A stretch of 64,000 nt of DNA from Flavobacteriales bacterium. GTDB taxonomy: Bacteria; Bacteroidota; Bacteroidia; Flavobacteriales_F; PHOS-HE28. The stretch spans positions 186,001-250,000 of the forward strand of contig JADKHI010000006.1 of assembly GCA_016721825.1 (NCBI GenBank). Direction: 5' to 3'. The notes under the pieces are model-generated. The model was not told the origin of the DNA and did no database searches. It was given only the letters and a program-made list of their open reading frames with translations. This document shows positions 51,895-61,394 of this stretch, piece after piece; position 1 is the stretch's first letter; every line of letters begins with the position of its first letter. Both the position numbers and the translations under genes were made by a program.

Positions 51895-52994
51895 GACTGG
51901 CCTTTCTTGAAGAGGTCGAAACGAAGGGAGAAGATATTGGAGAACAGCTGGTCGTCACCCTGCGCGATGCGCGAAAGAGCGTAGTCCAGGTGGAAGCTCT
52001 TGATGCGAACGCCGAGGCCGAGGTTTGGCTGCATGGTCAGTTGGCGCGCCCCGTTCTCGTCGGTGATGTACTGCATCATGTTGATGCCACCCCGGAGGTA
52101 GACGATCTGCGCGTAAGCCAATTCAATGCCCACACGCGGGTCGGCGCTCCAGGTGTCCGTGGCGATCACCGTGTTACGCTTTCCGTCGAAGGTGTTCTCA
52201 AGGTCAACCTCGGCCAACAGGTTGAGCTTCGACCCCAAGGTGAAGGAGTGCGCAGCACCGAGCACCAAGCGCGGCAAGGTCACCTCCACACTGTTGGCGG
52301 GCAGCTCGTTGCCCGTCTGTTGGAACACTTCCACCGTGCGCTGGTCCAGGGTGTAGGTCCAGGCGTTGAACGTTCCTGTCACGTCACGGGCCATGGCTGC
52401 GAAGCGCCAGTTCTTGCGCTGGTACTGCGCACCAGCATCAAGGCCGAAGCCCCAGGCCTGACCAAACTCGCCCACGCGCCGGTAAATGATCTTGGCATTG
52501 CCACCCACCTGCAGGCCCGGCACGCTGAGCTTCCGCGCGTAGCTGATCAGGAAGGCGTGGTCCGCCGCGCTGAACGAGGTGATGCGGTCGTAGTTCAGGT
52601 TGCCCGCGTTGTCGATCAGGTCGATCGTGTTGGGGATGTTGTCCACCCCGAAACGGATGAAGGAGATGCCGATGACGCTGTTGCTGTCAATGGTCTTCGC
52701 CAACCCGATGTGGTCGTACTTGGCGATGCCTGCGAAGAACTCGCTGTGCATGGCGCCCACCTGCAGGTCGCTCTTCACCCCCAGCAAGCCGGCCGGGTTC
52801 CAGTAGGCCGCGTTCACATCCTGGATGTTGGCTGTGATGGCCTGCCCCATGCCCAGCGCCTGCGCCCCCACCCCGATGGTGAGGAACTCGTTGCTGTACT
52901 TGGGCGCGTCCTGTGCCGAAGCACTTGTCGCGAGCCCCAGGATCACCACCACCGCGCTGCTGCCACGCATCATGCTCAAGCTCAAGGTCTTCAT
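51891..52994 (-). CDS. PorV/PorQ-family outer-membrane protein, partner of the PorU-type sortase
   Basis: 367 aa beta-barrel of the FadL/PorV type. Signal peptide (about 1-27, ending ATSASAQ), then YSNEFLTIGVGAQALGMGQAITANIQDVNAAYWNPAGLLGVKSDLQ, the hallmark opening of the PorV/PorQ family, and alternating amphipathic strands to a C-terminal SLRFDLFKKGQ. PorV acts as the outer-membrane anchor and shuttle for T9SS substrates and binds PorU. The 4-base overlap with the sortase gene means coupled synthesis. It may be the PorV2-type paralogue rather than the primary PorV; this needs a tree. Confidence 0.85.
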   Translation of the reverse strand: MKTLSLSMMRGSSAVVVILGLATSASAQDAPKYSNEFLTIGVGAQALGMGQAITANIQDVNAAYWNPAGLLGVKSDLQVGAMHSEFFAGIAKYDHIGLAKTIDSNSVIGISFIRFGVDNIPNTIDLIDNAGNLNYDRITSFSAADHAFLISYARKLSVPGLQVGGNAKIIYRRVGEFGQAWGFGLDAGAQYQRKNWRFAAMARDVTGTFNAWTYTLDQRTVEVFQQTGNELPANSVEVTLPRLVLGAAHSFTLGSKLNLLAEVDLENTFDGKRNTVIATDTWSADPRVGIELAYAQIVYLRGGINMMQYITDENGARQLTMQPNLGLGVRIKSFHLDYALSRIAQGDDQLFSNIFSLRFDLFKKGQS

Positions 52995-53047
52995 TCCCGT
53001 TGTGTGTAGACGCAGCTTCTAACTGAAGGTGGCCTCCTTTATTGCCC

Positions 53048-53055
53048 CGAATTTA
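53048..53055 (-). promoter_or_regulatory. Candidate promoter box (TAAATTCG) of the porV-porU pair
   Basis: One-base variant of TAnnTTTG on the minus strand, 53 bases upstream of the porV-like ATG. A weaker CAACTTCG for the divergent pssA lies at 53058-53065, so the two promoters would nearly overlap. Confidence 0.35.
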
Positions 53056-53074
53056 CCCAACTTCGGCCCTTTCC

Positions 53075-53881
53075 ATGCGCCTCCCCCGACTTCCCGACCT
53101 GCTGACCACCGCGAACCTAGCTTGCGGGGTGGCCTCCATTCTCCTAGCCTCCCAAGGACAGCTAACATGGGCCTGTGGGCTTGTGTTCATTGCGGCCGTG
53201 TTCGATGTGTTCGATGGGCTCGCGGCCCGGGCCATGGGTGGCGGCACTCCCCTCGGCGCCCAGCTGGACAGCCTAGCGGACATGGTGAGCTTCGGGGTGG
53301 CGCCGGCGTTCATTGCCTTTTCACTTTTTGATTGGAATTCCGTTGTCAGCATATCTGACCTTCTCATTGCCAAGGATTGGCCGATGAGCTCGACATCGGC
53401 TGAACCTCTGAATCATAAGGGTCATCTCCTTCGATACGTCGTACCGATCCTCGTGGTCATCCCGTCGGCTTGGCGTCTGGCCAAATTCAACCTGGACACT
53501 CGCCAATCAAGCGGTTTCCTCGGATTGCCAACACCAGCTAACGGTCTGTTCTGGGCTTCCATACCCTTAGCTATAGGCACGAGTCTGGTACAAGAAGGTC
53601 CAATGGCCGACCTCCTTCAACTGGGCTTGCTCAATTTCGCTCGCCCTGTAGTTGCATTCAGCGTAGCGCTGATCCTCGGCATCCTCATGCTTTCCGAACT
53701 CCCCCTCCCCGGCCTGAAGTTCAAGCACTTCCGCTGGCTGGGCAACCAGGTGATCTACGTGATGGCAGGGCTTGGCACGGTGCTGGTGGTGCTGTACGGG
53801 ATCCTGGCGGTGCCGCTGATCTTGGTGCTCTATGTGTTGAGCCCGTTGTGGGGTAGGGTGTTTCCGAAGGCCGCGTCCTGA
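53075..53881 (+). CDS. pssA: CDP-diacylglycerol--serine O-phosphatidyltransferase PssA
   Basis: 268 aa from ATG 53075 (an upstream TTG at 53042 is unlikely). Integral membrane enzyme making phosphatidylserine, precursor of phosphatidylethanolamine. The CDP-alcohol phosphatidyltransferase motif DG-x2-AR-x8-G-x3-D-x3-D is seen as DGLAARAMGGGTPLGAQLDSLAD near 48-70. About six to seven hydrophobic segments follow. The middle (about 53330-53690) is lower in G+C with AT-ending codons relative to both ends. A phosphatidylserine decarboxylase gene is not adjacent. Confidence 0.93.
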   Translation: MRLPRLPDLLTTANLACGVASILLASQGQLTWACGLVFIAAVFDVFDGLAARAMGGGTPLGAQLDSLADMVSFGVAPAFIAFSLFDWNSVVSISDLLIAKDWPMSSTSAEPLNHKGHLLRYVVPILVVIPSAWRLAKFNLDTRQSSGFLGLPTPANGLFWASIPLAIGTSLVQEGPMADLLQLGLLNFARPVVAFSVALILGILMLSELPLPGLKFKHFRWLGNQVIYVMAGLGTVLVVLYGILAVPLILVLYVLSPLWGRVFPKAAS

Positions 53882-53886
53882 CCAAG

Positions 53887-53916
53887 CGTAGGTCGACCCA
53901 GTGGGTCGACGCTACG
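53887..53916. repeat. 30-bp palindromic intergenic element between pssA and purS
   Basis: Arms CGTAG-GTCGACCCA (53887-53900) and TGGGTCGAC-G-CTACG (53902-53916) pair perfectly apart from one bulged G. It begins 6 bases after the pssA stop. No T-run follows, so it is more like a REP-type dispersed palindrome than a terminator. Confidence 0.7.
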
Positions 53917-53935
53917 GCGCCGCGGCATCATTTTG

Positions 53936-53943
53936 CATCTTTG
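53936..53943 (+). promoter_or_regulatory. Candidate promoter box (CATCTTTG) of purS
   Basis: One-base variant of TAnnTTTG, identical to the gmhA box, ending 4 bases before the ATG at 53948. Confidence 0.35.
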
Positions 53944-53947
53944 CGGC

Positions 53948-54208
53948 ATGAAGACCTTCCGCGCCTCCATCGATGTGATGCCCCACGACAACCTGCTGGA
54001 CCCGCAGGGCAAGGCAGTGACCGGTGCCATGCCGAACCTGGGCCTGGCCGAGATCACCGGCGTGCGCATCGGCAAGCACATCACCCTGCACGTGGAAGCC
54101 GCCGACAAGAAGGCCGCCGAAGCCAAGGTGGACGAGGCCTGCAAGAAGCTGCTGGCCAACCTGATCATGGAGAAGTACAGCTTCGCGATCGAAGAGGCCG
54201 GCAATTAG
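53948..54208 (+). CDS. purS: Phosphoribosylformylglycinamidine synthase subunit PurS
   Basis: 86 aa from ATG 53948. Small subunit of the three-part PurS-PurQ-PurL FGAM synthase of purine biosynthesis. It shows the family pattern MKTFRASIDVMPHDNLLDPQ, GKAVTGAMPNLGLAEITGVRIGK near 26-48, then an alpha helix EAKVDEACKKLLANLIMEKYSF. Length is normal for PurS (about 80-85). purQ and purL are not in the window, so it is a detached subunit gene. It is bracketed by a palindrome on each side. Confidence 0.9.
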   Translation: MKTFRASIDVMPHDNLLDPQGKAVTGAMPNLGLAEITGVRIGKHITLHVEAADKKAAEAKVDEACKKLLANLIMEKYSFAIEEAGN

Positions 54209-54230
54209 CAATTAGGAATTCCTAATTGCT
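54207..54230. repeat. Perfect 24-bp palindrome at the purS 3' end
   Basis: AGCAATTAGGAA followed by its exact reverse complement, centred on the GAATTC at 54216-54221. It begins at the last two bases of the purS stop codon and lies between convergent purS and lptB (stop at 54236). AT-rich, so it could form a weak bidirectional hairpin; it contains repeated AATTAG words. Confidence 0.85.
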
Positions 54231-54235
54231 GATCC

Positions 54236-54970
54236 TCATTCGGTCTTCGCCCTGCGCAGCTCAAAGTTCTTCCCGAGGTAGACCTTTCGGACCGTTTCGT
54301 CCGCAGCCAGTTCCTCGGCGGTGCCCTGCTTCAGGATCTTGCCTTCGAACAGCAGGTAGGCCCGGTCAGTGATGCTGAGCGTTTCCTGCACGTTGTGGTC
54401 GGTGATCAGCACACCGATGTTCTTGTTCTTCAGCTTGGAAACAATGGCCTGGATGTCCTCCACGGCGATCGGATCCACACCGGCGAAGGGCTCGTCCAAC
54501 AAGATGAACTTGGGGTCTGTGGCCAGGGCCCGTGCGATCTCGGTGCGGCGCCGCTCGCCACCGCTCAAGGTGTCGCCGTTGTTCTTCCGGACCTTGTCCA
54601 AGTGGAACTCCGCGATCAGCGATTCCAGCTTGTCGCGCTGCTCCTCCTTGCTCTTGTCGGTCATCTCCAGGATCGCCCGGATGTTGTCCTCCACGCTGAG
54701 CTTGCGGAACACGCTGTTCTCCTGCGGCAGGTAACCGATGCCACGCTGTGCCCGCTTGTACATCGGCAACGTGGTGATCTCCTGGTCGTCCAGATAGATG
54801 TGGCCTTCATTGGGTTTGATGAGGCCCACGATCATGTAGAAGGTGGTGGTCTTGCCGGCGCCATTGGGACCGAGCAGACCCACGATCTCGCCCTGATTCA
54901 CCTCCACGCTCACGCCACCCACCACGGTGCGGCGCTTGTATCGCTTGAACAGGTCGGTGGCGCGTAGCAT
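54236..54970 (-). CDS. lptB: LPS export ABC transporter ATPase LptB
   Basis: 244 aa from ATG 54970; the frame is open upstream through the end of the DUF5686 gene but those residues are not LptB. Walker A GLLGPNGAGKTTTFYMI near 32-48, Q-loop GYLPQENSVFRKLSVEDNIRAIL near 78, signature LSGGERRRTEIARALATDPKF near 135-155, Walker B ILLDEPFAGVDP, H-loop VLITDHNVQETLSITDRAYLL. It powers LptB2FG, which extracts lipopolysaccharide from the inner membrane. The start codon shares one base with the upstream stop codon. Confidence 0.95.
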   Translation of the reverse strand: MLRATDLFKRYKRRTVVGGVSVEVNQGEIVGLLGPNGAGKTTTFYMIVGLIKPNEGHIYLDDQEITTLPMYKRAQRGIGYLPQENSVFRKLSVEDNIRAILEMTDKSKEEQRDKLESLIAEFHLDKVRKNNGDTLSGGERRRTEIARALATDPKFILLDEPFAGVDPIAVEDIQAIVSKLKNKNIGVLITDHNVQETLSITDRAYLLFEGKILKQGTAEELAADETVRKVYLGKNFELRRAKTE

Positions 54971-57474
54971 CAGAAATTGATGAAGAGCTTCAAACGTAGC
55001 GCGAACGGCGACGTATTGGGGTGGTCGTTGTAGGTGAGGCGCCAAATAGCGTCCACACGGAGCACCTTGAAGATGTTCTCCACCCCCGCGCTCACCTCAG
55101 CGTACGGCCCGCGGTTCAGCGTGTACATGCCGGGCAGCAACAGCATTTCCTGCAGGTGCTTCTCCAGGTCCAGGCTGCCGGTCACGGCCTTGCCCACCAC
55201 CACCTCACGCCATTTCAATCGGCGGAACAGCGGCACCCGGTTGAAGAAGAGGCCTTCGAAGTGGTGCTCCACGAAGATCTGGGCATAGCGGTCGCTCAGG
55301 AACTCGAAGAACTTCATGGTGTTGTAGGACGCATCGTCCGAATAGAAGGTCTCGTTGCCGCTGTGGATGATGAGCAGCGGATAAGGCAAGGCGCCCCAGA
55401 GTTTGCCCGCCTCAGCGTTGATGCGCATCCAACCCAAGGTGCCCAACTGGAAGCGCTGGTACACATGACCCACCACTTTCTGATAGGCATACTCGCTGTT
55501 GCCGAGGTTGGGCAGACCGAAGGCGAGGTGCAGTTCCAGCGCGGGCCATTTCGTGCCCAGGCTGACACGGCGGAAGTCACCGCTCACGAACTTCTCGTGG
55601 TAGGCGAAGCGTGTGTTCAAGCTGAACTCGGCCGTACGGATGGCATCCACCACCTGGAACTCCAACGGGTCCGGGATCAGGCGGACATAGGAGAGCGAAC
55701 CGCGGGGCAACAAGGTCCGATAGCGCAGCATGAAGGTGTTGCTGAAGCCGGTGAACCATTCGCGTTCGTAGTTCACGCGGTACTCCTCCACCATGGTCAG
55801 CTTCACGTTCGGGCTGCTGCGGAAAGCGCTGCTGAGGATGTTGTCCTGGCGGAAGGCCGTGGTGCTCTGCCCCAGCTGCTCGATGTCGCGCTTGTAGTAG
55901 GCACCGAGGATCTGACGGTTGTGCTTGCTCACGAAGCCCTGCCCACCGATGCTGTACTTGAACTGCTCGTCCTTCGTTCCGTAGGCCACGTAGCCCTCGA
56001 ACTCAAGCCGGCGGTTGAAGGCCGAGCTGGTTCGGGCACCCACGCGGAAGCGGTGCCCTTCCACCGGGTTGAAGCTGTACACACTGAAGTAAGGGCCGTA
56101 GTCGATGTCGCCCTTGCTGTAGTAACCCGTGATCACCGTGCTGATGACGTCGATGTAAGTGTTGAAGCGCGGGATCGTCTTCATCGTATCCACCATGTGG
56201 TAGATGTTCTTCTCCTGCTCGGTGAGCGCCACATGGCGGTTCTCTTCCCAGAAGGCCTCCTCATCGCTGCTCGGATCACGGGCCACCACCACCTCATCGG
56301 GCCCCTCGTAGAAGGCGTCCATCCGGGGCTGGTTGATCACGAAGTTGCGGTAGGTGGCGGTCCGCCTGCCGTAGAAGCCCTGCACGGCGTTCTTGTTCTT
56401 CGCCCCTGTATCGCGGATCACATTCAGGTCCACCACCAGATTGTCCTTGGTGAGCATCCATACTTCCTTCTGCACCTCCTCATATTCCTGCTTCACCCAG
56501 AAGCCCTGCACGAAGTTGAGGTTGGCGCCTTTGTCAATACCCGCCTCGATGCGGCGCACGGCGTAGGTGGTGTCGTTGATCCACATCTCACCCTCGAAAG
56601 CGAGCTCCTGCACGCGCTTGGGGCTGAAGGTGAGCTTGTAGCACCAGTTGTGCCCGATCCACGCGCTGTCCACCAGGTAGTAGTCGTAGTAACCACGACC
56701 ACCGTCGGCGATGGGACTGACGAAGTTCTTCCCGAAGATCACGAGGAAGTTCTCGTAAATGTTCACGTTCTGGTACATGTCGCCCATGAACTGCGACACG
56801 CTCTCGTTCTCGATACCGCTCACCTTGTTGGCCTTGATCACCTCCCGGCGCTTGCGTGGCGACTGGCGGTAGTACAGGTCGCTCAGGCTCTCGGTCATGA
56901 AGATCGGCAGGTAGGGCTTGGCGTCCGTGGTGTCGATGTTGTCGAAGATGAAGGCGATGGGCTTGAAGAGCTTCTTCTGCTTGAACTCCTCGGTGATGTC
57001 GTTGAGGTCGAACTCGATCTTGTTGTAGGCCTCATACTCATAGGCGCCGAGCTTCTCACGGTTGTTCACCGGCTTGTTGGCCACCACGCGCCGCAGAATG
57101 GCGAAAGCACTGTTCTCCGAAGGCTTCACCACCAATTCGGTCAACTCCGCGTCCGCAGGCTTCAGCTTCAGGTCGATGGTCTGTGCCTTGTCGCGGACCA
57201 CGGGCATGGTGAGCGCCTTGTAGCCCACGCAGCTCACGCGGATGCTGTCGGTGGCGTAGTAGGTATCGAGCACGTACTGGCCATCGAGGTCCGTATTGGT
57301 GCTGATCCGGCTGTCCACGAAGCCGACGTTCACGAAGGGCAGGGTCTCACCCGTGGCGGCATCGGACACCACGCCGGTAATGCGGGTGGTCTGAGCGGCG
57401 GACCAGAGCGGCGCCAGCAAGGCCAGCAACAGTGACCCAAGGCCGATGCGGATGCGCGGGGAACGGATCATCAT
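54970..57474 (-). CDS. DUF5686 / carboxypeptidase-regulatory-like outer-membrane protein
   Basis: 834 aa from ATG 57474 (next codon also ATG). Signal peptide with IGLGSLLLALLAPLWSAAQ, a carboxypeptidase-regulatory-like (beta-sandwich) domain at about 30-115 (RITGVVSDAATGETLPFVNVGF), then the DUF5686 region: AFAILRRVVANKPVNNREKLGAYEYEAYNKIEFDL near 126-160, FGKNFVSPIADGGRGYYDYYLVD near 250, and a C-terminal series of amphipathic strands ending FALRLKLFINF, a typical outer-membrane beta-signal. Function unknown; the CarboxypepD_reg-DUF5686 layout is common in Bacteroidetes. Located between tatC and lptB. Confidence 0.85.
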   Translation of the reverse strand: MMIRSPRIRIGLGSLLLALLAPLWSAAQTTRITGVVSDAATGETLPFVNVGFVDSRISTNTDLDGQYVLDTYYATDSIRVSCVGYKALTMPVVRDKAQTIDLKLKPADAELTELVVKPSENSAFAILRRVVANKPVNNREKLGAYEYEAYNKIEFDLNDITEEFKQKKLFKPIAFIFDNIDTTDAKPYLPIFMTESLSDLYYRQSPRKRREVIKANKVSGIENESVSQFMGDMYQNVNIYENFLVIFGKNFVSPIADGGRGYYDYYLVDSAWIGHNWCYKLTFSPKRVQELAFEGEMWINDTTYAVRRIEAGIDKGANLNFVQGFWVKQEYEEVQKEVWMLTKDNLVVDLNVIRDTGAKNKNAVQGFYGRRTATYRNFVINQPRMDAFYEGPDEVVVARDPSSDEEAFWEENRHVALTEQEKNIYHMVDTMKTIPRFNTYIDVISTVITGYYSKGDIDYGPYFSVYSFNPVEGHRFRVGARTSSAFNRRLEFEGYVAYGTKDEQFKYSIGGQGFVSKHNRQILGAYYKRDIEQLGQSTTAFRQDNILSSAFRSSPNVKLTMVEEYRVNYEREWFTGFSNTFMLRYRTLLPRGSLSYVRLIPDPLEFQVVDAIRTAEFSLNTRFAYHEKFVSGDFRRVSLGTKWPALELHLAFGLPNLGNSEYAYQKVVGHVYQRFQLGTLGWMRINAEAGKLWGALPYPLLIIHSGNETFYSDDASYNTMKFFEFLSDRYAQIFVEHHFEGLFFNRVPLFRRLKWREVVVGKAVTGSLDLEKHLQEMLLLPGMYTLNRGPYAEVSAGVENIFKVLRVDAIWRLTYNDHPNTSPFALRLKLFINF

Positions 57475-57479
57475 GCGGT

Positions 57480-58322
57480 TCAACGGGCCTTCACGGGGAC
57501 GATCGCACGTTCAGCGGCAAGGCTCCGGCGGTGGGCGCGGGCAGAGAGCAGGATGCTGACCTCGTAGAGCAGGAACAAGGGCAGGCTCACAAGGATCTGG
57601 CTGGTGACATCGGGTGGCGTGATGATGGCGGCCAGGATCAGGATCGCCACGAAGGCGTGTTTGCGGTAGGTGCGCAGGAACTCCGGCCCCACAAGACCGA
57701 TGCGCGTGAGGAAGAGGATGACCAACGGCAGTTGGAACACAACACCGGTCCAAAGCGTCAGGGAGGTCACCGTCCCAATGAAGCTGTCCAGGTTGATCTC
57801 GTTGCTCACGGCGTTGGTGGTGCCCACGCGGTAGCTTCCCAAGAACTGGATGCTCATGGGCGTGAGCACGAAGTAGCCGAAGGCAATGCCCAACAGAAAG
57901 AGGAAGGCCATGGCCCAGACGATACCGCCCACAGCGCCGCGCTCCTTCGGGCTGAGACCCGGACCTATGAAGCGCCACACCTGGTAGAGCACGTAGGGCA
58001 TGGCCAGAATGCAGCCCGCCACGAACGAGACCATGAGGTCCGCCATGAACTGCCCGCCCATGGTCTGGTTCTGGAAGGTGAAGCCCACATCGCTGATGCA
58101 CATGGCATCGCCAGCGCCGGCCCAGCGGCCCAGATCACAGAGCACGCGGTAGGTGATGAAGTCGGCGCGCTGGGGGGCCAGGATCACCAGGTCGAACAGG
58201 ACCGTACTGAAGGTGAACGCGAGGATCATGCCCAACACCACGGCGACGGCGGAGCGTACGAGGGTCCACCGCAGCTCTTCCAGGTGCTGCAGGAAGCTCA
58301 TTTCCTTGCCTTGGGCGGACAT
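57480..58322 (-). CDS. tatC: Sec-independent translocase TatC
   Basis: 280 aa from ATG 58322 (a second ATG at 58301, MSFLQHLEELRW, is also possible). Twin-arginine translocation receptor with six membrane helices. The SFLQHLEELRWTLVRSAVAV opening, the first periplasmic loop with Bacteroidetes-type insert (DAMCISDVGFTFQNQTMGGQF), SFVAGCILAMPYVLYQVWRFIGPGLSPKERG near 123-154 and LRTYRKHAFVAILILAAIITPPDVTSQ near 220-246 are diagnostic. tatA/B is not nearby. A TATCTTTG promoter box lies 47 bases before the start. Confidence 0.95.
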   Translation of the reverse strand: MSAQGKEMSFLQHLEELRWTLVRSAVAVVLGMILAFTFSTVLFDLVILAPQRADFITYRVLCDLGRWAGAGDAMCISDVGFTFQNQTMGGQFMADLMVSFVAGCILAMPYVLYQVWRFIGPGLSPKERGAVGGIVWAMAFLFLLGIAFGYFVLTPMSIQFLGSYRVGTTNAVSNEINLDSFIGTVTSLTLWTGVVFQLPLVILFLTRIGLVGPEFLRTYRKHAFVAILILAAIITPPDVTSQILVSLPLFLLYEVSILLSARAHRRSLAAERAIVPVKAR

Positions 58323-58369
58323 CGGGGGATAGCGGGATGAGCGCCCCGTGAGAAGGGCTCGGACGGGCC

Positions 58370-58377
58370 CAAAGATA
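58370..58377 (-). promoter_or_regulatory. Candidate -7 promoter box (TATCTTTG) of tatC
   Basis: Exact TAnnTTTG match on the minus strand, 47 bases upstream of the tatC ATG; the open frame extends beyond it, so the internal ATG at 58322 is the better start. Confidence 0.5.
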
Positions 58378-58558
58378 GCCGCGCACGTTCGGGAACCCGG
58401 CTGCAACCGCCTGAACTATCAACACTTACGAGCACATGGAAAGTGACGCTGGTCATGGGCTCGTAATTCGTGTTAATGAGCATGGTGCGAACGATACGCT
58501 TGCCTTACTTTTAAGCGTTCAACGAAAAGCGACCGTTGCTCCGGTCGGACGTATAGTT

Positions 58559-60751
<2,193 letters not shown>

Positions 60752-60798
60752 TCCTTCGGAAGCACGAACACTCGTTCAAACGACCGATCGACCGAAGC

Positions 60799-61014
60799 AT
60801 GCCGACCATGCTCCAGATCCTGAAAGAACATGGCCCAGTTCTTTGGGTGCTAAGTGTCCTTTGCTGGAAGGTTCTGTGGAAATTGGTCTCCAGAAGAACA
60901 TCGTCCCAGAAGGTGAGTTCATGGATGCTCCGAAATGAAACGCCCATCTTCATCCTCTACTTGATCGTCTCATTCGGCACCTTGTTGGTTCTGTCCAAGA
61001 TCGACCTTGGTTAA
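60799..61014 (+). CDS. Possible small membrane protein
   Basis: 71 aa from ATG 60799, 47 bases after recQ. Two hydrophobic stretches (GPVLWVLSVLCWKVLWKLV near 12-30 and IFILYLIVSFGTLLVLSKI near 50-68) separated by a basic Ser/Arg linker. The region is more AT-rich than its neighbours and shows no promoter. I recognise no family. It could be a chance open frame: a minus-strand frame of similar length (60693-60953) exists over the same DNA. Confidence 0.35.
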   Translation: MPTMLQILKEHGPVLWVLSVLCWKVLWKLVSRRTSSQKVSSWMLRNETPIFILYLIVSFGTLLVLSKIDLG

Positions 61015-61051
61015 GGCAAGGGCCGTTTGGCCTGTCACTTCTACCCACCCC

Positions 61052-61387
61052 ATGAGCCCCAACGATTTTACCCTTGTCGCGAAGCACGTTGTGAAACTGC
61101 TCATTGAACAGCGCTACCTGGAGTTGGAGGAAGTCACCGGTGGTGTGCGGCTATCGGCGGATGCGATGAAGGATACGGTGGATGACATTGGCGCTCCGCT
61201 CGTGATGCCACCGACCACGGTCTGGAACGCGCTTCAGGTGGTGGCCATCCGGAACTGGCCCGGGGCCTTCTCCATACACGTCGATCTGTACACGGCGCGT
61301 GGCCGATCCACTCATGCGGTGGAGATGACGGTGCACGACAAGAACGGTAGGCCTGTCATCGAACTGGACGACATCGTTCAGCGCTGA
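61052..61387 (+). CDS. Small DUF7668-like protein
   Basis: 111 aa from ATG 61052. It runs SPNDFTLVAKHVVKLLIEQRYLELEEVTGG, VRLSADAMKDTVDDIGAPLVMPP, an aromatic/hydrophobic middle, and a beta-rich end VEMTVHDKNGRPVIELDDIV. The layout (N-terminal helix, L-s-x-x-x-x-x-x-V-x-x-x-G, MPP, C-terminal E-x-D-D-I) agrees with my memory of the DUF7668 group of uncharacterised small cytoplasmic proteins, often near toxin-immunity or hypothetical genes. Convergent with the amidohydrolase gene, 7 bases apart. Confidence 0.65.
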   Translation: MSPNDFTLVAKHVVKLLIEQRYLELEEVTGGVRLSADAMKDTVDDIGAPLVMPPTTVWNALQVVAIRNWPGAFSIHVDLYTARGRSTHAVEMTVHDKNGRPVIELDDIVQR

Positions 61388-61394
61388 TGGGCGT

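Noticed and set aside
53887..53916. Terminator for pssA
   Set aside because: The stem is strong but no T-run follows; classed as a palindromic repeat instead.
55021..57435. 804-codon plus-strand frame opposite the DUF5686 gene
   Set aside because: Composition is His/Val/Leu/Glu monotony from antisense reading; the minus-strand protein has a signal peptide, domains and a terminal beta-signal.
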